Assembly (NCBI RefSeq): GCF_018613835.1 | Contig: NZ_JAGGPM010000051.1 | Span: forward strand, 1-43,883 | Direction of reading: 5' to 3' | Origin: Arthrobacter sp. ISL-5 | GTDB taxonomy: Bacteria > Actinomycetota > Actinomycetes > Actinomycetales > Micrococcaceae | DNA: 43,883 bases | Part shown: piece after piece, positions 1 through 7,473 of the stretch | Position numbering within the stretch: position 1 is the stretch's first letter | Layout of the letters: each line of letters starts with the position of its first letter | The notes under the pieces: generated by a model | The model's input: the letters and a program-made list of their open reading frames with translations, nothing else | Told to the model about the DNA's origin: nothing | Databases searched by the model: none | Program-made: the position numbers and the translations under genes

Positions 1-318
1 GTACTTAAGAGATACAAGCCCCGTTAGGTGACGGGGCGGGTTGCTGCTGACTCCTCGCACCCGTCTACAGTGCGCTGAAGCTGCTGCGAACACATACCTC
101 AGTTGCATTGTTTAGCGGCGCTTCCCTGGGCTGCCGCATAGTAACCGCTTGCGAGTAGTGATACCTATCCGGCTGGCAAGCACACAGCCAGCGGCACAAC
201 ATACCAAGCCGCTCTTCGGCTCTTGCAACCAACTGTCAGCCGTGCCGCCGCAGGATATCCCGCCCGCGGTCGCCATCAATCCCACTGATTCGAATAACCA
301 GCACAGCCAAGGACCCAC
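1..318. other. gene-free left edge
   Basis: I see no open frame with a plausible start and ribosome binding site, no tRNA or rRNA, and no clear repeat here. The left edge is cut from a larger replicon, so the tail of a neighbouring gene cannot be excluded. Confidence 0.4.
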
Positions 319-615
319 ATGAGTTCACCAGCAGGACATCCAACCGCATGGACGGCCAACGTCGACCACAGGATTTTCATGGCACGAACAACGCATCCAC
401 ACCGTCTCAATGACTGGTCCGACCTGCGGGGAGCAACTGTGGAAGTCCGCCGAAATGGAACATACTTCAGAACTGGCCGCGTGGTAGAAGCAACTTCGGA
501 GCTGCTATGAATCGCGCAGGAAGGCGTCGAGTCGAGAATGTTAATCGAGAAACTCGATGGCGATGAGGTCTGGGTTGAACCCCAGCAACTGCTCTTCTTT
601 AAGCGCCGCGGATAG
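319..615 (+). pseudogene. small hypothetical protein with in-frame TGA
   Basis: An ATG at 319 opens a frame of 63 codons that stops at TGA 508-510 and then continues in the same frame without any other stop to TAG 613-615, giving about 98 codons. The sequence on both sides reads as one protein: VEVRRNGTYFRTGRVVEATS before the stop and RMLIEKLDGDEVWVEPQQLL after it. The stop is one base from TGG, so loss of a tryptophan codon is the simplest explanation. I do not recognise the family; the small beta-rich sequence with alternating charged and hydrophobic residues resembles short hypothetical proteins of Arthrobacter plasmids. A selenocysteine reading is unlikely because no SECIS-like structure or selenoprotein context is visible. 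What is seen is the continuous frame; the nonsense mutation is inference. Confidence 0.5.
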
Positions 616-930
616 CCGAAGGAGGCTTCCAGGCCCGCCATCAGCGGACCTTCACTGTATCCGTAACTTTCCGCAGCATCATGTTCACACTGCCCACCGG
701 ACGCTTCGTGCTCCAAGAATTTTAAGCCACGAAAGCCGAGGGGTCCGCCGGCGTTGGGCTACGGGCCTTATGCCCTAATAAGCAGACTCTTTGACTCCTC
801 ATGGAAAGGACCTGAGAAATGAGAACCCTCGTAGCCGACCTCAATGTAACCTCCAAAGCGGACATGGATAGTCACCTCTCGCACGCGGTTGCAGGAGCTA
901 TAGAGCCAGTAGGACCTGGCGCTTCACCAA
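616..930. other. gene-free stretch
   Basis: No convincing gene. Short open frames here lack ribosome binding sites and have no recognisable product. A purine-rich AAAGGACC followed by ATG near 798-820 may be the relic of a gene start leading into the dehydrogenase scrap that follows. Confidence 0.35.
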
Positions 931-1059
931 GACGCACCCGTACCTCAGGATTACGCGAACCCGATCATGGGAGAAACAGGGCCTCATAGCCTCGGCCATG
1001 AGTTCGCTGGCTACGTCGTCGAGGTTGCAGCCGCGCACGTGACTAAAGGGATTTCCTAG
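931..1059 (+). pseudogene. fragment of zinc-dependent medium-chain dehydrogenase
   Basis: Reading the frame that ends at TAG 1057-1059 gives a peptide containing PIMGETGPHSLGHEFAGYVV. The GHEFAG(x)VVEV block is the hallmark of the N-terminal catalytic domain of zinc-dependent medium-chain alcohol/polyol dehydrogenases (sorbitol, xylitol, 2,3-butanediol type), where the GHE glutamate is a zinc ligand. Only about 40 residues of a roughly 350-residue enzyme remain, the nucleotide-binding half is absent, and no intact start is visible. It lies just upstream of the sugar ABC transporter, so it may be a lost part of the same catabolic island. The family call is good; exact substrate cannot be given. 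Confidence 0.55.
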
Positions 1060-1198
1060 ATCCGCACACCGACACGGGAGCTGGCACGCCCTCTAAGGAA
1101 GCAAGAAGCGGATAGAGCCCGATCGCAGCAGAAGACAAACAAAATATTCGATGACCATCGAGAACTCCGGACCCCCAAGATCCGCACTAAAAGAATCC

Positions 1199-1227
1199 TT
1201 GACAGAGCCTTCCTGCAGTCCTATGTT
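1199..1227 (+). promoter_or_regulatory. promoter of sugar ABC transporter operon
   Basis: TTGACA at 1199-1204 and TATGTT at 1222-1227 with a 17-base spacer make a near-consensus SigA promoter. The operator array begins 3 bases downstream, over the expected transcription start. The same arrangement recurs at three other places in the window. Confidence 0.8.
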
Positions 1228-1230
1228 TAT

Positions 1231-1282
1231 TGCAACCGATCTCAGCAACCGATCTCACTGCTCGTTAATGCAACCGATCTCA
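1231..1282 (+). promoter_or_regulatory. triple LacI-type operator
   Basis: Three copies of a 14-bp site: TGCAACCGATCTCA at 1231-1244, AGCAACCGATCTCA at 1244-1257 (sharing one base) and TGCAACCGATCTCA at 1269-1282. The site has partial dyad symmetry of the form TGnnAnCGnTnnCA around a central CG, as is known for LacI/GalR-family operators. The repressor is probably the LacI-family protein encoded at 12542-13537. Position directly after the -10 box implies repression by blocking the transcription start. Confidence 0.75.
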
Positions 1283-1295
1283 AAGGAGAGACTCG

Positions 1296-1406
1296 ATGAT
1301 CAACTGGCTCATCCCCGGACCTTCGGTAGCCCCACATTCAGCAGGCGTCGTTTTGAGTACGGCATGCTCCCGCATCAGCAACCCAGCACACAGGAGAGAT
1401 TCATGA
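1296..1406 (+). CDS. possible leader peptide, 36 aa
   Basis: ATG at 1296 has a strong ribosome binding site (AAAGGAGAG, 1282-1290) right after the third operator copy. The frame encodes 36 residues beginning MINWLIPGPSVAPHS and stops at TGA 1404-1406, overlapping the ATG (1403) of the solute-binding protein by ATGA, which would couple the two translationally. The start of the Gfo/Idh gene behind the matching operator at 8508 has the same kind of leader (purine-rich site, then MVTCFVPGS), so this may be a duplicated promoter-leader module or the remnant of the N-terminus of a gene that once stood here. No function is assigned; existence as a made peptide is inference. Confidence 0.4.
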   Translation: MINWLIPGPSVAPHSAGVVLSTACSRISNPAHRRDS

Positions 1407-2659
1407 TCAAGAAGCGATGGGGCTTGGCACTCGTCACAGCAGTCGTAGCTAGCCTTGCCCTCAGCGGCTGCTCCCCCTCAACTCCGGAATCTGGGGGGCC
1501 GGTGACGCTCAATTACTGGGACTTCCTCGATCCCAGCCAGGCTAATCCGCGCTCAAAAGCCCTGAAGGAGAACATTGCCAATTTTGAGGCGGCAAACCCT
1601 GACATTAAGATCAATCTCTCGGTGGTTTCTCTGGGCGATATGCTGAACAGGCTGCCGCAGTCAGCAGCGGCCGGTCAGGCGCCGGATGTATTTAAGATGT
1701 TCACCCCGCTCGTCCCCCAAATGGCCGGCGCCGGCGTCTACTCGCCGCTGCCTGATGCTGCGTCCAAGGTCACTGACTGGCTTCGCCCCATCGACACTCT
1801 CGCTGGACCTGACGGCAAGCAGGTCGCGGTGCCCTATGAATACCGCACCTGCGCGCTGTACTACAACCAGAAAATTCTTTCTCAGATCGGTGCGGCCACT
1901 CCAACCACCTACGAGGAAGTCGTCGACGTTGCACGAAAAGCTGCCGCAGCTGGGTTCACCGGGTTCGGAACCGGGTTCTCGGACACCGATAACTCAGCCA
2001 TCATCAGCACTTTCTTCAACTGCTTCATGACGCAGGTTGATCAGGAAATATGGACTGGGGACGGACAGGCAGATTTTGCGGCAAAGAAGGGCGAGGAGTT
2101 CGGCAACTTCCTTACCAAGCTCCGGGACGCAAAGGCTCTGGGTAGCAATGTCGTTTCCGATACGTACGGCACCGTAGCAGACGGCATGGCCAGCGGCACT
2201 GTCGCAATGGCAGTCCTCGGCACGGAACGAGCCGTTTCCTTCGCCTCGCAGAACCCGGACCTCAAGTGGACCTCCCTGCCAAAGGCATCTACTGGCGACA
2301 CCACCGGCACCACCATCGGGTGGACTCTGGGAATAGGCTCGGGAAGCAAGCACACAGAGGCGGCCTGGAAGTTCATCGAGTACATGACCGGTCCCGAAGC
2401 CGGCGCAAAGATGGCCACCGGCGGTGAGGTCCCCACACGCGCTGCCACTTATGAGCAGCCATTCTTCTCCACGCCCGAAGCGAAAACGGTGAACGACATC
2501 GCCGCCTACGTCAAGAGCAACAGCAAACCCCGCACATACTCCAATAACTGGACCTCGCTGGCCACCGGGCTCTCCCAGGCCGGACAGAAACTGACCCTGA
2601 ACGGAACTTCGGGCAGCGACTTTATCCGTTCCGCCCAGGATGCGGCCAACAAGAAATAG
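1403..2659 (+). CDS. sugar ABC transporter solute-binding lipoprotein
   Basis: Binds a sugar outside the membrane and delivers it to the two permeases encoded next. The 418-residue protein starts at the ATG preceded by CAGGAGAG; an upstream in-frame extension to 1151 crosses the promoter and operators and is not real. Residues 1-22 form a lipoprotein signal peptide with positive start (MIKKR), hydrophobic core and lipobox LALSGC, so Cys23 is the probable lipid anchor. The mature part opens with VTLNYWDF and carries features of family 1 extracellular solute-binding proteins (MalE/UgpB type). It is the first gene of a three-gene operon with MalF- and MalG-type permeases; no ATPase is encoded, so a shared MsiK-type ATPase elsewhere is likely, as is common in actinobacteria. 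Substrate is unknown. Regulation by the LacI-type operators upstream is strongly suggested. Confidence 0.9.
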   Translation: MIKKRWGLALVTAVVASLALSGCSPSTPESGGPVTLNYWDFLDPSQANPRSKALKENIANFEAANPDIKINLSVVSLGDMLNRLPQSAAAGQAPDVFKMFTPLVPQMAGAGVYSPLPDAASKVTDWLRPIDTLAGPDGKQVAVPYEYRTCALYYNQKILSQIGAATPTTYEEVVDVARKAAAAGFTGFGTGFSDTDNSAIISTFFNCFMTQVDQEIWTGDGQADFAAKKGEEFGNFLTKLRDAKALGSNVVSDTYGTVADGMASGTVAMAVLGTERAVSFASQNPDLKWTSLPKASTGDTTGTTIGWTLGIGSGSKHTEAAWKFIEYMTGPEAGAKMATGGEVPTRAATYEQPFFSTPEAKTVNDIAAYVKSNSKPRTYSNNWTSLATGLSQAGQKLTLNGTSGSDFIRSAQDAANKK

Positions 2660-2670
2660 CCCCCCAACGT

Positions 2671-2704
2671 CCGTGGGGAGCCTGAGAAATCAGGCTCCCC
2701 ACGG
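2671..2704 (+). promoter_or_regulatory. intercistronic hairpin with GAAA loop
   Basis: Perfect 15-bp inverted repeat (CCGTGGGGAGCCTGA at 2671-2685 and its complement at 2690-2704) closed by the four bases GAAA, a GNRA tetraloop. It sits between the stop of the binding-protein gene and the ribosome binding site (AAGGGAGAG) of the first permease. No U-run follows, so it is more likely an mRNA-stabilising or attenuating element that raises binding-protein yield over permease yield than a full terminator. Confidence 0.75.
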
Positions 2705-2716
2705 AAGGGAGAGATA

Positions 2717-3649
2717 ATGTCAACAAACAGCCCGACCCGCACTTCATCTCAGACGGCCACACCACCCACAGGCATCCAGGCTTCCCGCCGGGCTCGTAAG
2801 GACCGCATGGTCTGGTTGTACGTCGTCCCCGTCACTGCCGTGTTCCTCTTTGTCTTTGTTGGACCGCTCATCTACACGGCATGGACGGCGCTTCACGAGA
2901 CTTCGTATTACCAGATCGGAAAATTCTCCGGTCTGAACTCTTTTACCAAGCTGTTCTCAGACTCCGATCTGCCAGCCCGCATCTGGACAACCCTTGTATT
3001 TTCGCTCGGGGCGCTGGTCATTGCATTGCCGGCGGGACTCTTGTCTGCACTTGTGCTGAACAACCTGCATCGATTCAAGCGCTCCGTCCGCAGTCTCTTC
3101 CTGTTGCCGTGGCTCATGTCCCAGGCCACAGCAGGAACAATCTGGCTGTGGTTTCTCAACCCCAATTACGGGCCGGCCTCAGCTATCACCAAATCCCTTG
3201 GGTTCGGTCCTACTGATGTCTTCTCGTCCCCGAATAGTGCGCTCGTTGCCGTGACTCTGATGACGGCGTGGTGGTCATACCCGCAAGCCATGCTTCTCTT
3301 TCTCGGCGCCCTTCAAACCATTCCAGAGGAATTGTACGAAAGCCTCAAAGTGGACGGCGGGGGGATCCGGCATGCATTTGTGAACATCACGTTGCCTCAC
3401 CTGCGCAACACCATCGTCTCCGTCGTGATCGTTCTACTCATGCTCTATGTACAGATGGTCACCATCATCCTGGTGACGACACGAGGTGGTCCCATCGGAT
3501 CGACCGAGACGCTGTCAATGCGGGTATACAACCAGATGTTCGACAAGTTCGATCTCTCCGGGGCATCAGCAACGGCAATCCTCCTTTTTGCCGTAAACAT
3601 TGTCCTCACTCTTGTCGCGATTCGCTTCCGACGGAAGGAAAGCCTGTGA
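2717..3649 (+). CDS. sugar ABC transporter permease (MalF/UgpA type)
   Basis: Inner-membrane permease subunit of the importer, 310 residues. ATG 2717 follows GGGAGAGATA at good spacing. A basic cytoplasmic N-terminus (about residues 1-30) is followed by six hydrophobic segments beginning near LYVVPVTAVFLFVFVGPLIY. The cytoplasmic EAA loop is visible as EELYESLKVDGGG followed by ITLPHL, the site that docks with the ATPase in family members. Length is typical of MalF-like permeases of the CUT1 class lacking the extra periplasmic domain of enteric MalF. The stop overlaps the GTG of the next gene (GTGA), showing tight coupling. Substrate cannot be read from the permease alone. Confidence 0.92.
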   Translation: MSTNSPTRTSSQTATPPTGIQASRRARKDRMVWLYVVPVTAVFLFVFVGPLIYTAWTALHETSYYQIGKFSGLNSFTKLFSDSDLPARIWTTLVFSLGALVIALPAGLLSALVLNNLHRFKRSVRSLFLLPWLMSQATAGTIWLWFLNPNYGPASAITKSLGFGPTDVFSSPNSALVAVTLMTAWWSYPQAMLLFLGALQTIPEELYESLKVDGGGIRHAFVNITLPHLRNTIVSVVIVLLMLYVQMVTIILVTTRGGPIGSTETLSMRVYNQMFDKFDLSGASATAILLFAVNIVLTLVAIRFRRKESL

Positions 3650-4506
3650 GCACCACAACTTCACGTCGCCAAGGCCGCGTCGACGCGGCCCTTCGGGCGG
3701 TTCCGGCCTGGGCATACGTCACCCTCTCAGCTGCGATCGTTCTACCGCCTGTCGCATGGATCGTATCCACCTCGCTGAAAACCGCATCGGATACCCTTGA
3801 GTTCCCGCCAAGATGGATTCCGGACCCGATCTCATTCGAGGGCTATGCGGGCCTGCTGACTTCAACGAACATCCGGTTTTTTGTTAACTCCCTCATCTAC
3901 GCTGGCGGTTCTATCGCCCTCGCGTTGGCGATTTCCATTCCTGCAGCATATGTTGCCACCAGGTACCGAAGCCGCCGCATGGAAACTCTCATGACCGGGA
4001 TCCTGGTGCTATCGATGGTTCCGGCAATCGTGGTCTTTATCGCGCTGTACTCCATGTTCGTTAAAACAGCCTTGATCAACACCTATCCGATGCTGATCGT
4101 CGTCTACACGGCCATCATTTGTGGACAGACCATCCTGTTTCTTCGCAACTTCATCGAGAACATACCCGTCGAGATTGAAGAAGCGGCCGCAATCGATGGC
4201 TGCTCCCGGATACAGATCTTGTGGCGAATCATCCTCCCACTCATCCGTCCCGGTATCGCTGCTGTAGCTATCTTCATCTTCGTATTCGTTTGGAACGACT
4301 TCCTTGTAGGCACCGTCCTCGCCACCACAGAAGACATGAAGACCGTCCAGAACGGCATCGTGCGATATATAACCACTGGCTTCGGTAGCTTCTGGGGACT
4401 CTTCGCTGCATTCATCGTCGTCGCTTTCATCCCCGTTCTCTCAATCTTCCTGGCCTTCCAGCGCTGGTTTGTTGCCGGCATGACGTCCGGTGGTGTCAAG
4501 GGATAA
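3646..4506 (+). CDS. sugar ABC transporter permease (MalG/UgpE type)
   Basis: Second membrane subunit of the importer, 286 residues. I choose the GTG at 3646, overlapping the previous stop by four bases, with AAGGAAAG just upstream inside the previous gene; the longer in-frame reading from 3268 merely overlaps the first permease. The protein begins STTTSRRQGRVDAALRAV, spans the membrane about six times and has the EAA loop EIEEAAAIDGCS followed by IILPLIRPGI, characteristic of CUT1 MalG-type permeases. It ends the operon; a strong inverted repeat follows 40 bases later. No ATP-binding subunit follows. Confidence 0.92.
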   Translation: MSTTTSRRQGRVDAALRAVPAWAYVTLSAAIVLPPVAWIVSTSLKTASDTLEFPPRWIPDPISFEGYAGLLTSTNIRFFVNSLIYAGGSIALALAISIPAAYVATRYRSRRMETLMTGILVLSMVPAIVVFIALYSMFVKTALINTYPMLIVVYTAIICGQTILFLRNFIENIPVEIEEAAAIDGCSRIQILWRIILPLIRPGIAAVAIFIFVFVWNDFLVGTVLATTEDMKTVQNGIVRYITTGFGSFWGLFAAFIVVAFIPVLSIFLAFQRWFVAGMTSGGVKG

Positions 4507-4548
4507 CTACGGCAAGAGTTTCTGCTGCCCAGGCCCAACCTAAAAAAG

Positions 4549-4586
4549 CACGCCACATGGCCGCTTCCAAGCGGTCATGTGGCGTG
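4549..4586 (+). terminator. terminator hairpin after ABC operon
   Basis: Inverted repeat of about 16-18 bp (arms CACGCCACATGGCCGCTT and its complement with one G-U type mismatch) with a very short loop. An A-run (4542-4547) precedes it and a short pyrimidine stretch follows, so it may stop transcription from either side. Confidence 0.75.
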
Positions 4587-5000
4587 CCCTTTCGCGACCA
4601 ACTCACCGGAACTGCAATCCCTAAACTCTGACAAGCCCCTCAGCCCGCGTCATGAGTACCCGCGGGTCCGAATTCGCTGGAACTCACGGGCAAGAGCTCA
4701 ACGTGTAGACGAGCCAGGCCCCACCGCCTGTCCCTCCATGGAATCTCGTTCAACACCAACACCAACGCCAGCGAACGAGCCTGACCAATGCACCGCCCGA
4801 ACGCCTACCGGCCAGTGGGCCAATCTTCCCCTCGACGAAGACGGCAAGCTCGCCTCGGGATGGGGCTACGACGGCCCTTAAATCGCCGTCTCCGGAGACC
4901 GTCTGGAGACCTGGCGCTGGTATGAGCTCGAATTCCGCCATGAAGCCAGCGTCGGCTCCCGCTCTTGGGGGACGGCGAACACCTGTTGAGGCCTGCCGCG
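4587..5000. other. gene-free or heavily decayed stretch
   Basis: Short open frames exist, one giving GYDGP then, after a stop, IAVSGDRLETWRWYELEFRH on the + strand near 4865-4950. This reads like old coding sequence, but I cannot assign a family. Nothing else is supported. Confidence 0.35.
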
Positions 5001-5126
5001 ACGAAAATGATCGCTGTTGAATCTTCCACCGGCATTGGCGCGGGGCTGATTGACCGTGGCCGTCTGCTTCGCGGAATGAAGGGCACTGCCCGCACTGCTG
5101 AGGTTAGGATCATCTGCAACCCGTAA
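5001..5126 (+). pseudogene. fragment of ROK-family regulator or sugar kinase
   Basis: The frame ending at TAA 5124-5126 encodes STGIGAGLIDRGRLLRGMKG followed by TARTAEVRI. The pattern (x)TGIGAGLI(x)DGRLLRG(x)xGTAGE is the glycine-rich block of the ROK family (repressors and glucokinases) that precedes the conserved zinc-binding motif. The zinc motif and both flanking domains are missing, so only about 40 residues of a protein of roughly 300-400 remain. It is probably the relic of another sugar regulator of this island. Confidence 0.5.
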
Positions 5127-5919
5127 CTCAATCGATGAACCGCTACGAAGCGGCAGAGTTCATTAGGGACCCGAGCATACGGGGATGGCTTCTCAAGGCT
5201 GCTCCTACGGTCACACGAGCAACCAGATCTCACCCCCACACGATGGGATCCAACTGCCATCCGGGTGATGCCGCAGGCCGAATAGCAGGAGCCCCAAGGA
5301 TGCAAGGGGTAGCCACACCTTGCGCGAAGCCTGGCAGCGCTCCCCCCCTAGACCATTCCTGCATGTGTCGCAGCGACCTCGCGACGCGGCGTCGGGGAGA
5401 TCCCCTCACCCACGAAGCTCTGAATCATGAACCAAACAGTCGATATGCGGAACACAGGCCCAGCCTACTGCTCGCCCACCACAAGCGGCTCCCGAACAGG
5501 GACCACTACCTTGCCCTCTTAAACCGTGCTCACCGTTTAATAGGGCGAGGACCAGGCTGCAGTCCGCGTCCGTGTACCGTTTTTGCGAAAGGACAGGGTT
5601 TGAGGCATGTTGCCGTGCCAGCCGCTGAAGGTCGGCTGCTCTTGGGGATAGCACCCACGGGGGACGCCTTCTGTCCTCGCACGAGCCAAACCATCAGGTG
5701 GCGCAGCAAGTTCGTGCCACGGACTTGCCAATCATCGGCCTTCTCGGCAAAGGTGTCATTGCTATCGAAAAAACTCAAGGCTCGGTTGATGAGTGGCGGA
5801 CCCGTTTCGGCCGGAATCCTAAGCCGCGCTCCTCGTTCCATGCGCTGTTTCCCCTGGTTTTCCCAGTCTGGTCACCTGGCGCTAGGCACACCGAGCATCT
5901 TTACCCGGGTGCGGACAGC
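5127..5919. other. decayed intergenic region with a possible coding relic
   Basis: No intact gene with a good start. On the minus strand 5530-5841 a frame with tidy codon use encodes INRALSFFDSNDTFAEKADD followed by WQVRGTNLLRHLMVWLVRGQ; it looks like a real but truncated protein which I do not recognise. The + strand frames over the same bases look like shadows. The stretch separates the VOC gene from the ROK fragment. Confidence 0.35.
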
Positions 5920-6384
5920 TCAAGAGTTGTCGCTTGGCGGCCAGTCTGGCGGCTGAATTAGCTCCACACGATTTCCGTCTGGATCGAGCAGGTAGATCAG
6001 CAAGCCTCCTGCAACCGGGCCCGACGTGGGTGCGACCGGTTCGGACAAAGCGCTGTACCCGAGCGCTGTCATTCTGGCGTAAACCTTGCGCAGGTCAATA
6101 TCGGTAAAAGCAAGATGTGCAGTCCCCGGCTGCGCCTCTGATGGGTTGACGGCCGGTGGCGGATCCTCAACTTGGACCAGCTCCAAGTTGAAGGTACCGT
6201 CACCCGTTGAGAGCATTAGTGCTTTGACCTTAACGTCCGGACGGCCGTAAAGTTCGCCGACGTATGGGCCCGATGTCCACGCTTTCAAGCGGGCAAGGCC
6301 AAGCCCTTCCGCGTAGAACCGGGCGCTGCGCTCCATGTCCGTAACGTGCAGGGCAGTGTGATGATGTCGAATCGCAGTTTTCAT
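5920..6384 (-). CDS. VOC-superfamily (glyoxalase-like) protein
   Basis: A 154-residue vicinal-oxygen-chelate fold protein. Start chosen at ATG 6384, behind AGGTGAG; an in-frame GTG three codons upstream is the alternative. Two beta-alpha-beta-beta-beta modules are visible: HHTALHVTDMERSARFYAEG at the N-terminus, with the first-position metal-ligand type histidine, and TAHLAFTDIDLRKVYARM in the second half, ending with DPDGNRVELIQPP, the typical C-terminal glutamate-containing strand. Such proteins act as lyases, isomerases, epimerases or dioxygenases on small keto or diol substrates. As last gene of the left-pointing unit with an SDR and a Gfo/Idh oxidoreductase it probably handles a sugar-derived keto intermediate. 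Substrate is not known. Confidence 0.8.
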   Translation of the reverse strand: MKTAIRHHHTALHVTDMERSARFYAEGLGLARLKAWTSGPYVGELYGRPDVKVKALMLSTGDGTFNLELVQVEDPPPAVNPSEAQPGTAHLAFTDIDLRKVYARMTALGYSALSEPVAPTSGPVAGGLLIYLLDPDGNRVELIQPPDWPPSDNS

Positions 6385-6393
6385 TTCTCTCAC

Positions 6394-6438
6394 CTAAACA
6401 TTCCCGAGGGGCTTGAACTGGACCAAAAGAACGGACAT
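6394..6438 (-). CDS. possible 14-residue ORF upstream of VOC gene
   Basis: ATG 6438 stands behind a strong site (GAGGAGAAATCGAT) and encodes MSVLLVQFKPLGNV before TAG 6394-6396, ending 9 bases upstream of the VOC start codon. It could be a translational coupler, or the surviving N-terminus of a deleted gene to which the VOC gene was brought close. Function unknown. Confidence 0.3.
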   Translation of the reverse strand: MSVLLVQFKPLGNV

Positions 6439-6601
6439 ATCGATTTCTCCTCGTAGATTCAGACTTAGACTTCGCTGGGGTTGCTCAGACACAGCCTTGA
6501 GGGGTCGGTGCTGGGTTTGCCTGGCGTATGTGTACGCTGGGTTGCCACCTGCAAAAGGTGTGTGACGGGGCCCTTTGATTGCAAGGCACCGTGCAGGGGG
6601 T

Positions 6602-7351
6602 TCAGGTTCCTATTCCCAGGTGTGCTCCGCCGGCCACATCGAGAGACACTCCGGTGATGTAGCGGTTGTCGGGATCTGTCAGAAAGAGGATGGCGCGGGC
6701 GACTTCGTCGGGTTCGGCAAACCGGCGCATCGGCAGTTGCGCTGCCCTCTTCGCCCGGTTGGCAGCCGCATCCGGGCCTGAATCTTTGGCAAACTGTGCC
6801 CACATGGGTGTGTTCACCGGGCCTGGTGCGACGGCGTTGACGGAGATGCCCTGAGGCCCGAGTAATTCTGCGAATGACCACATGATGTGTAGGACTGCGA
6901 GCTTGCTCGCGTTATAAGGCAGGTAGTTCAGGCGTGCTTCTTTGGCCGCGACGGAGGATAAGACCACGATGGCGCCGGCCGTGCCGGACTCAAGCATTGA
7001 CTTTGCTGTCTCTCGTACCATCGAGAACGTTGCAGAGGCATTGATCCTCAGAATGGAGTCGAACTCTTCTGTGGTTGTCTCCATAATGTCCGGCGTGGTG
7101 CCGAGCACTCCTGCTGCATGGACGAGGACGTCGATGCGGCCGAATCTGGCTTTGATGTCCTGGATAACCGTTGCGCATTGTTGCTCGGACGTGATGTCGA
7201 GAGGATAGAAGGCCCCCAGGGCCTGGTCCTCCTTGGGGGAACGATCAGCGCCGACGACGAGGGCGCCTGCGGCTAGGAATGCGCTGACAGCAGCATCGCC
7301 GATTCCCCCGCTCGATCCGGTTACCAGAACCACCTGGTCTTTGAGGCTCAT
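6602..7351 (-). CDS. short-chain dehydrogenase/reductase (SDR)
   Basis: NAD(P)-dependent oxidoreductase of 249 residues, typical length for a classical SDR. ATG 7351 follows GGGGAGAACCG. The cofactor motif TGSSGGIG is at residues 11-18, the structural motif appears as HAAG instead of the usual NNAG, the catalytic serine is in VVLSSVAAKEA and the YxxxK pair is in YNASK, followed by the PG motif in VNAVAPGPVNTPMW; the C-terminus TGVSLDVAGG is also classical. It sits between the VOC gene and the amber-interrupted Gfo/Idh gene and probably oxidises or reduces a sugar alcohol or keto sugar in the same pathway. Expression is likely from the promoter at 8609-8581 under LacI control. Exact substrate is unknown. 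Confidence 0.9.
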   Translation of the reverse strand: MSLKDQVVLVTGSSGGIGDAAVSAFLAAGALVVGADRSPKEDQALGAFYPLDITSEQQCATVIQDIKARFGRIDVLVHAAGVLGTTPDIMETTTEEFDSILRINASATFSMVRETAKSMLESGTAGAIVVLSSVAAKEARLNYLPYNASKLAVLHIMWSFAELLGPQGISVNAVAPGPVNTPMWAQFAKDSGPDAAANRAKRAAQLPMRRFAEPDEVARAILFLTDPDNRYITGVSLDVAGGAHLGIGT

Positions 7352-7473
7352 CGGTTCTCCCCACTCTGGATGCGGCTGCGCCGCGGTTCTCCTGCGGTCC
7401 GGCCGTGGGTTGCTCGCTTCATGTCTAATTCCTTAGTTATGGTTGTTCAGTCGACGGTCAGGTTTTTGAGATG

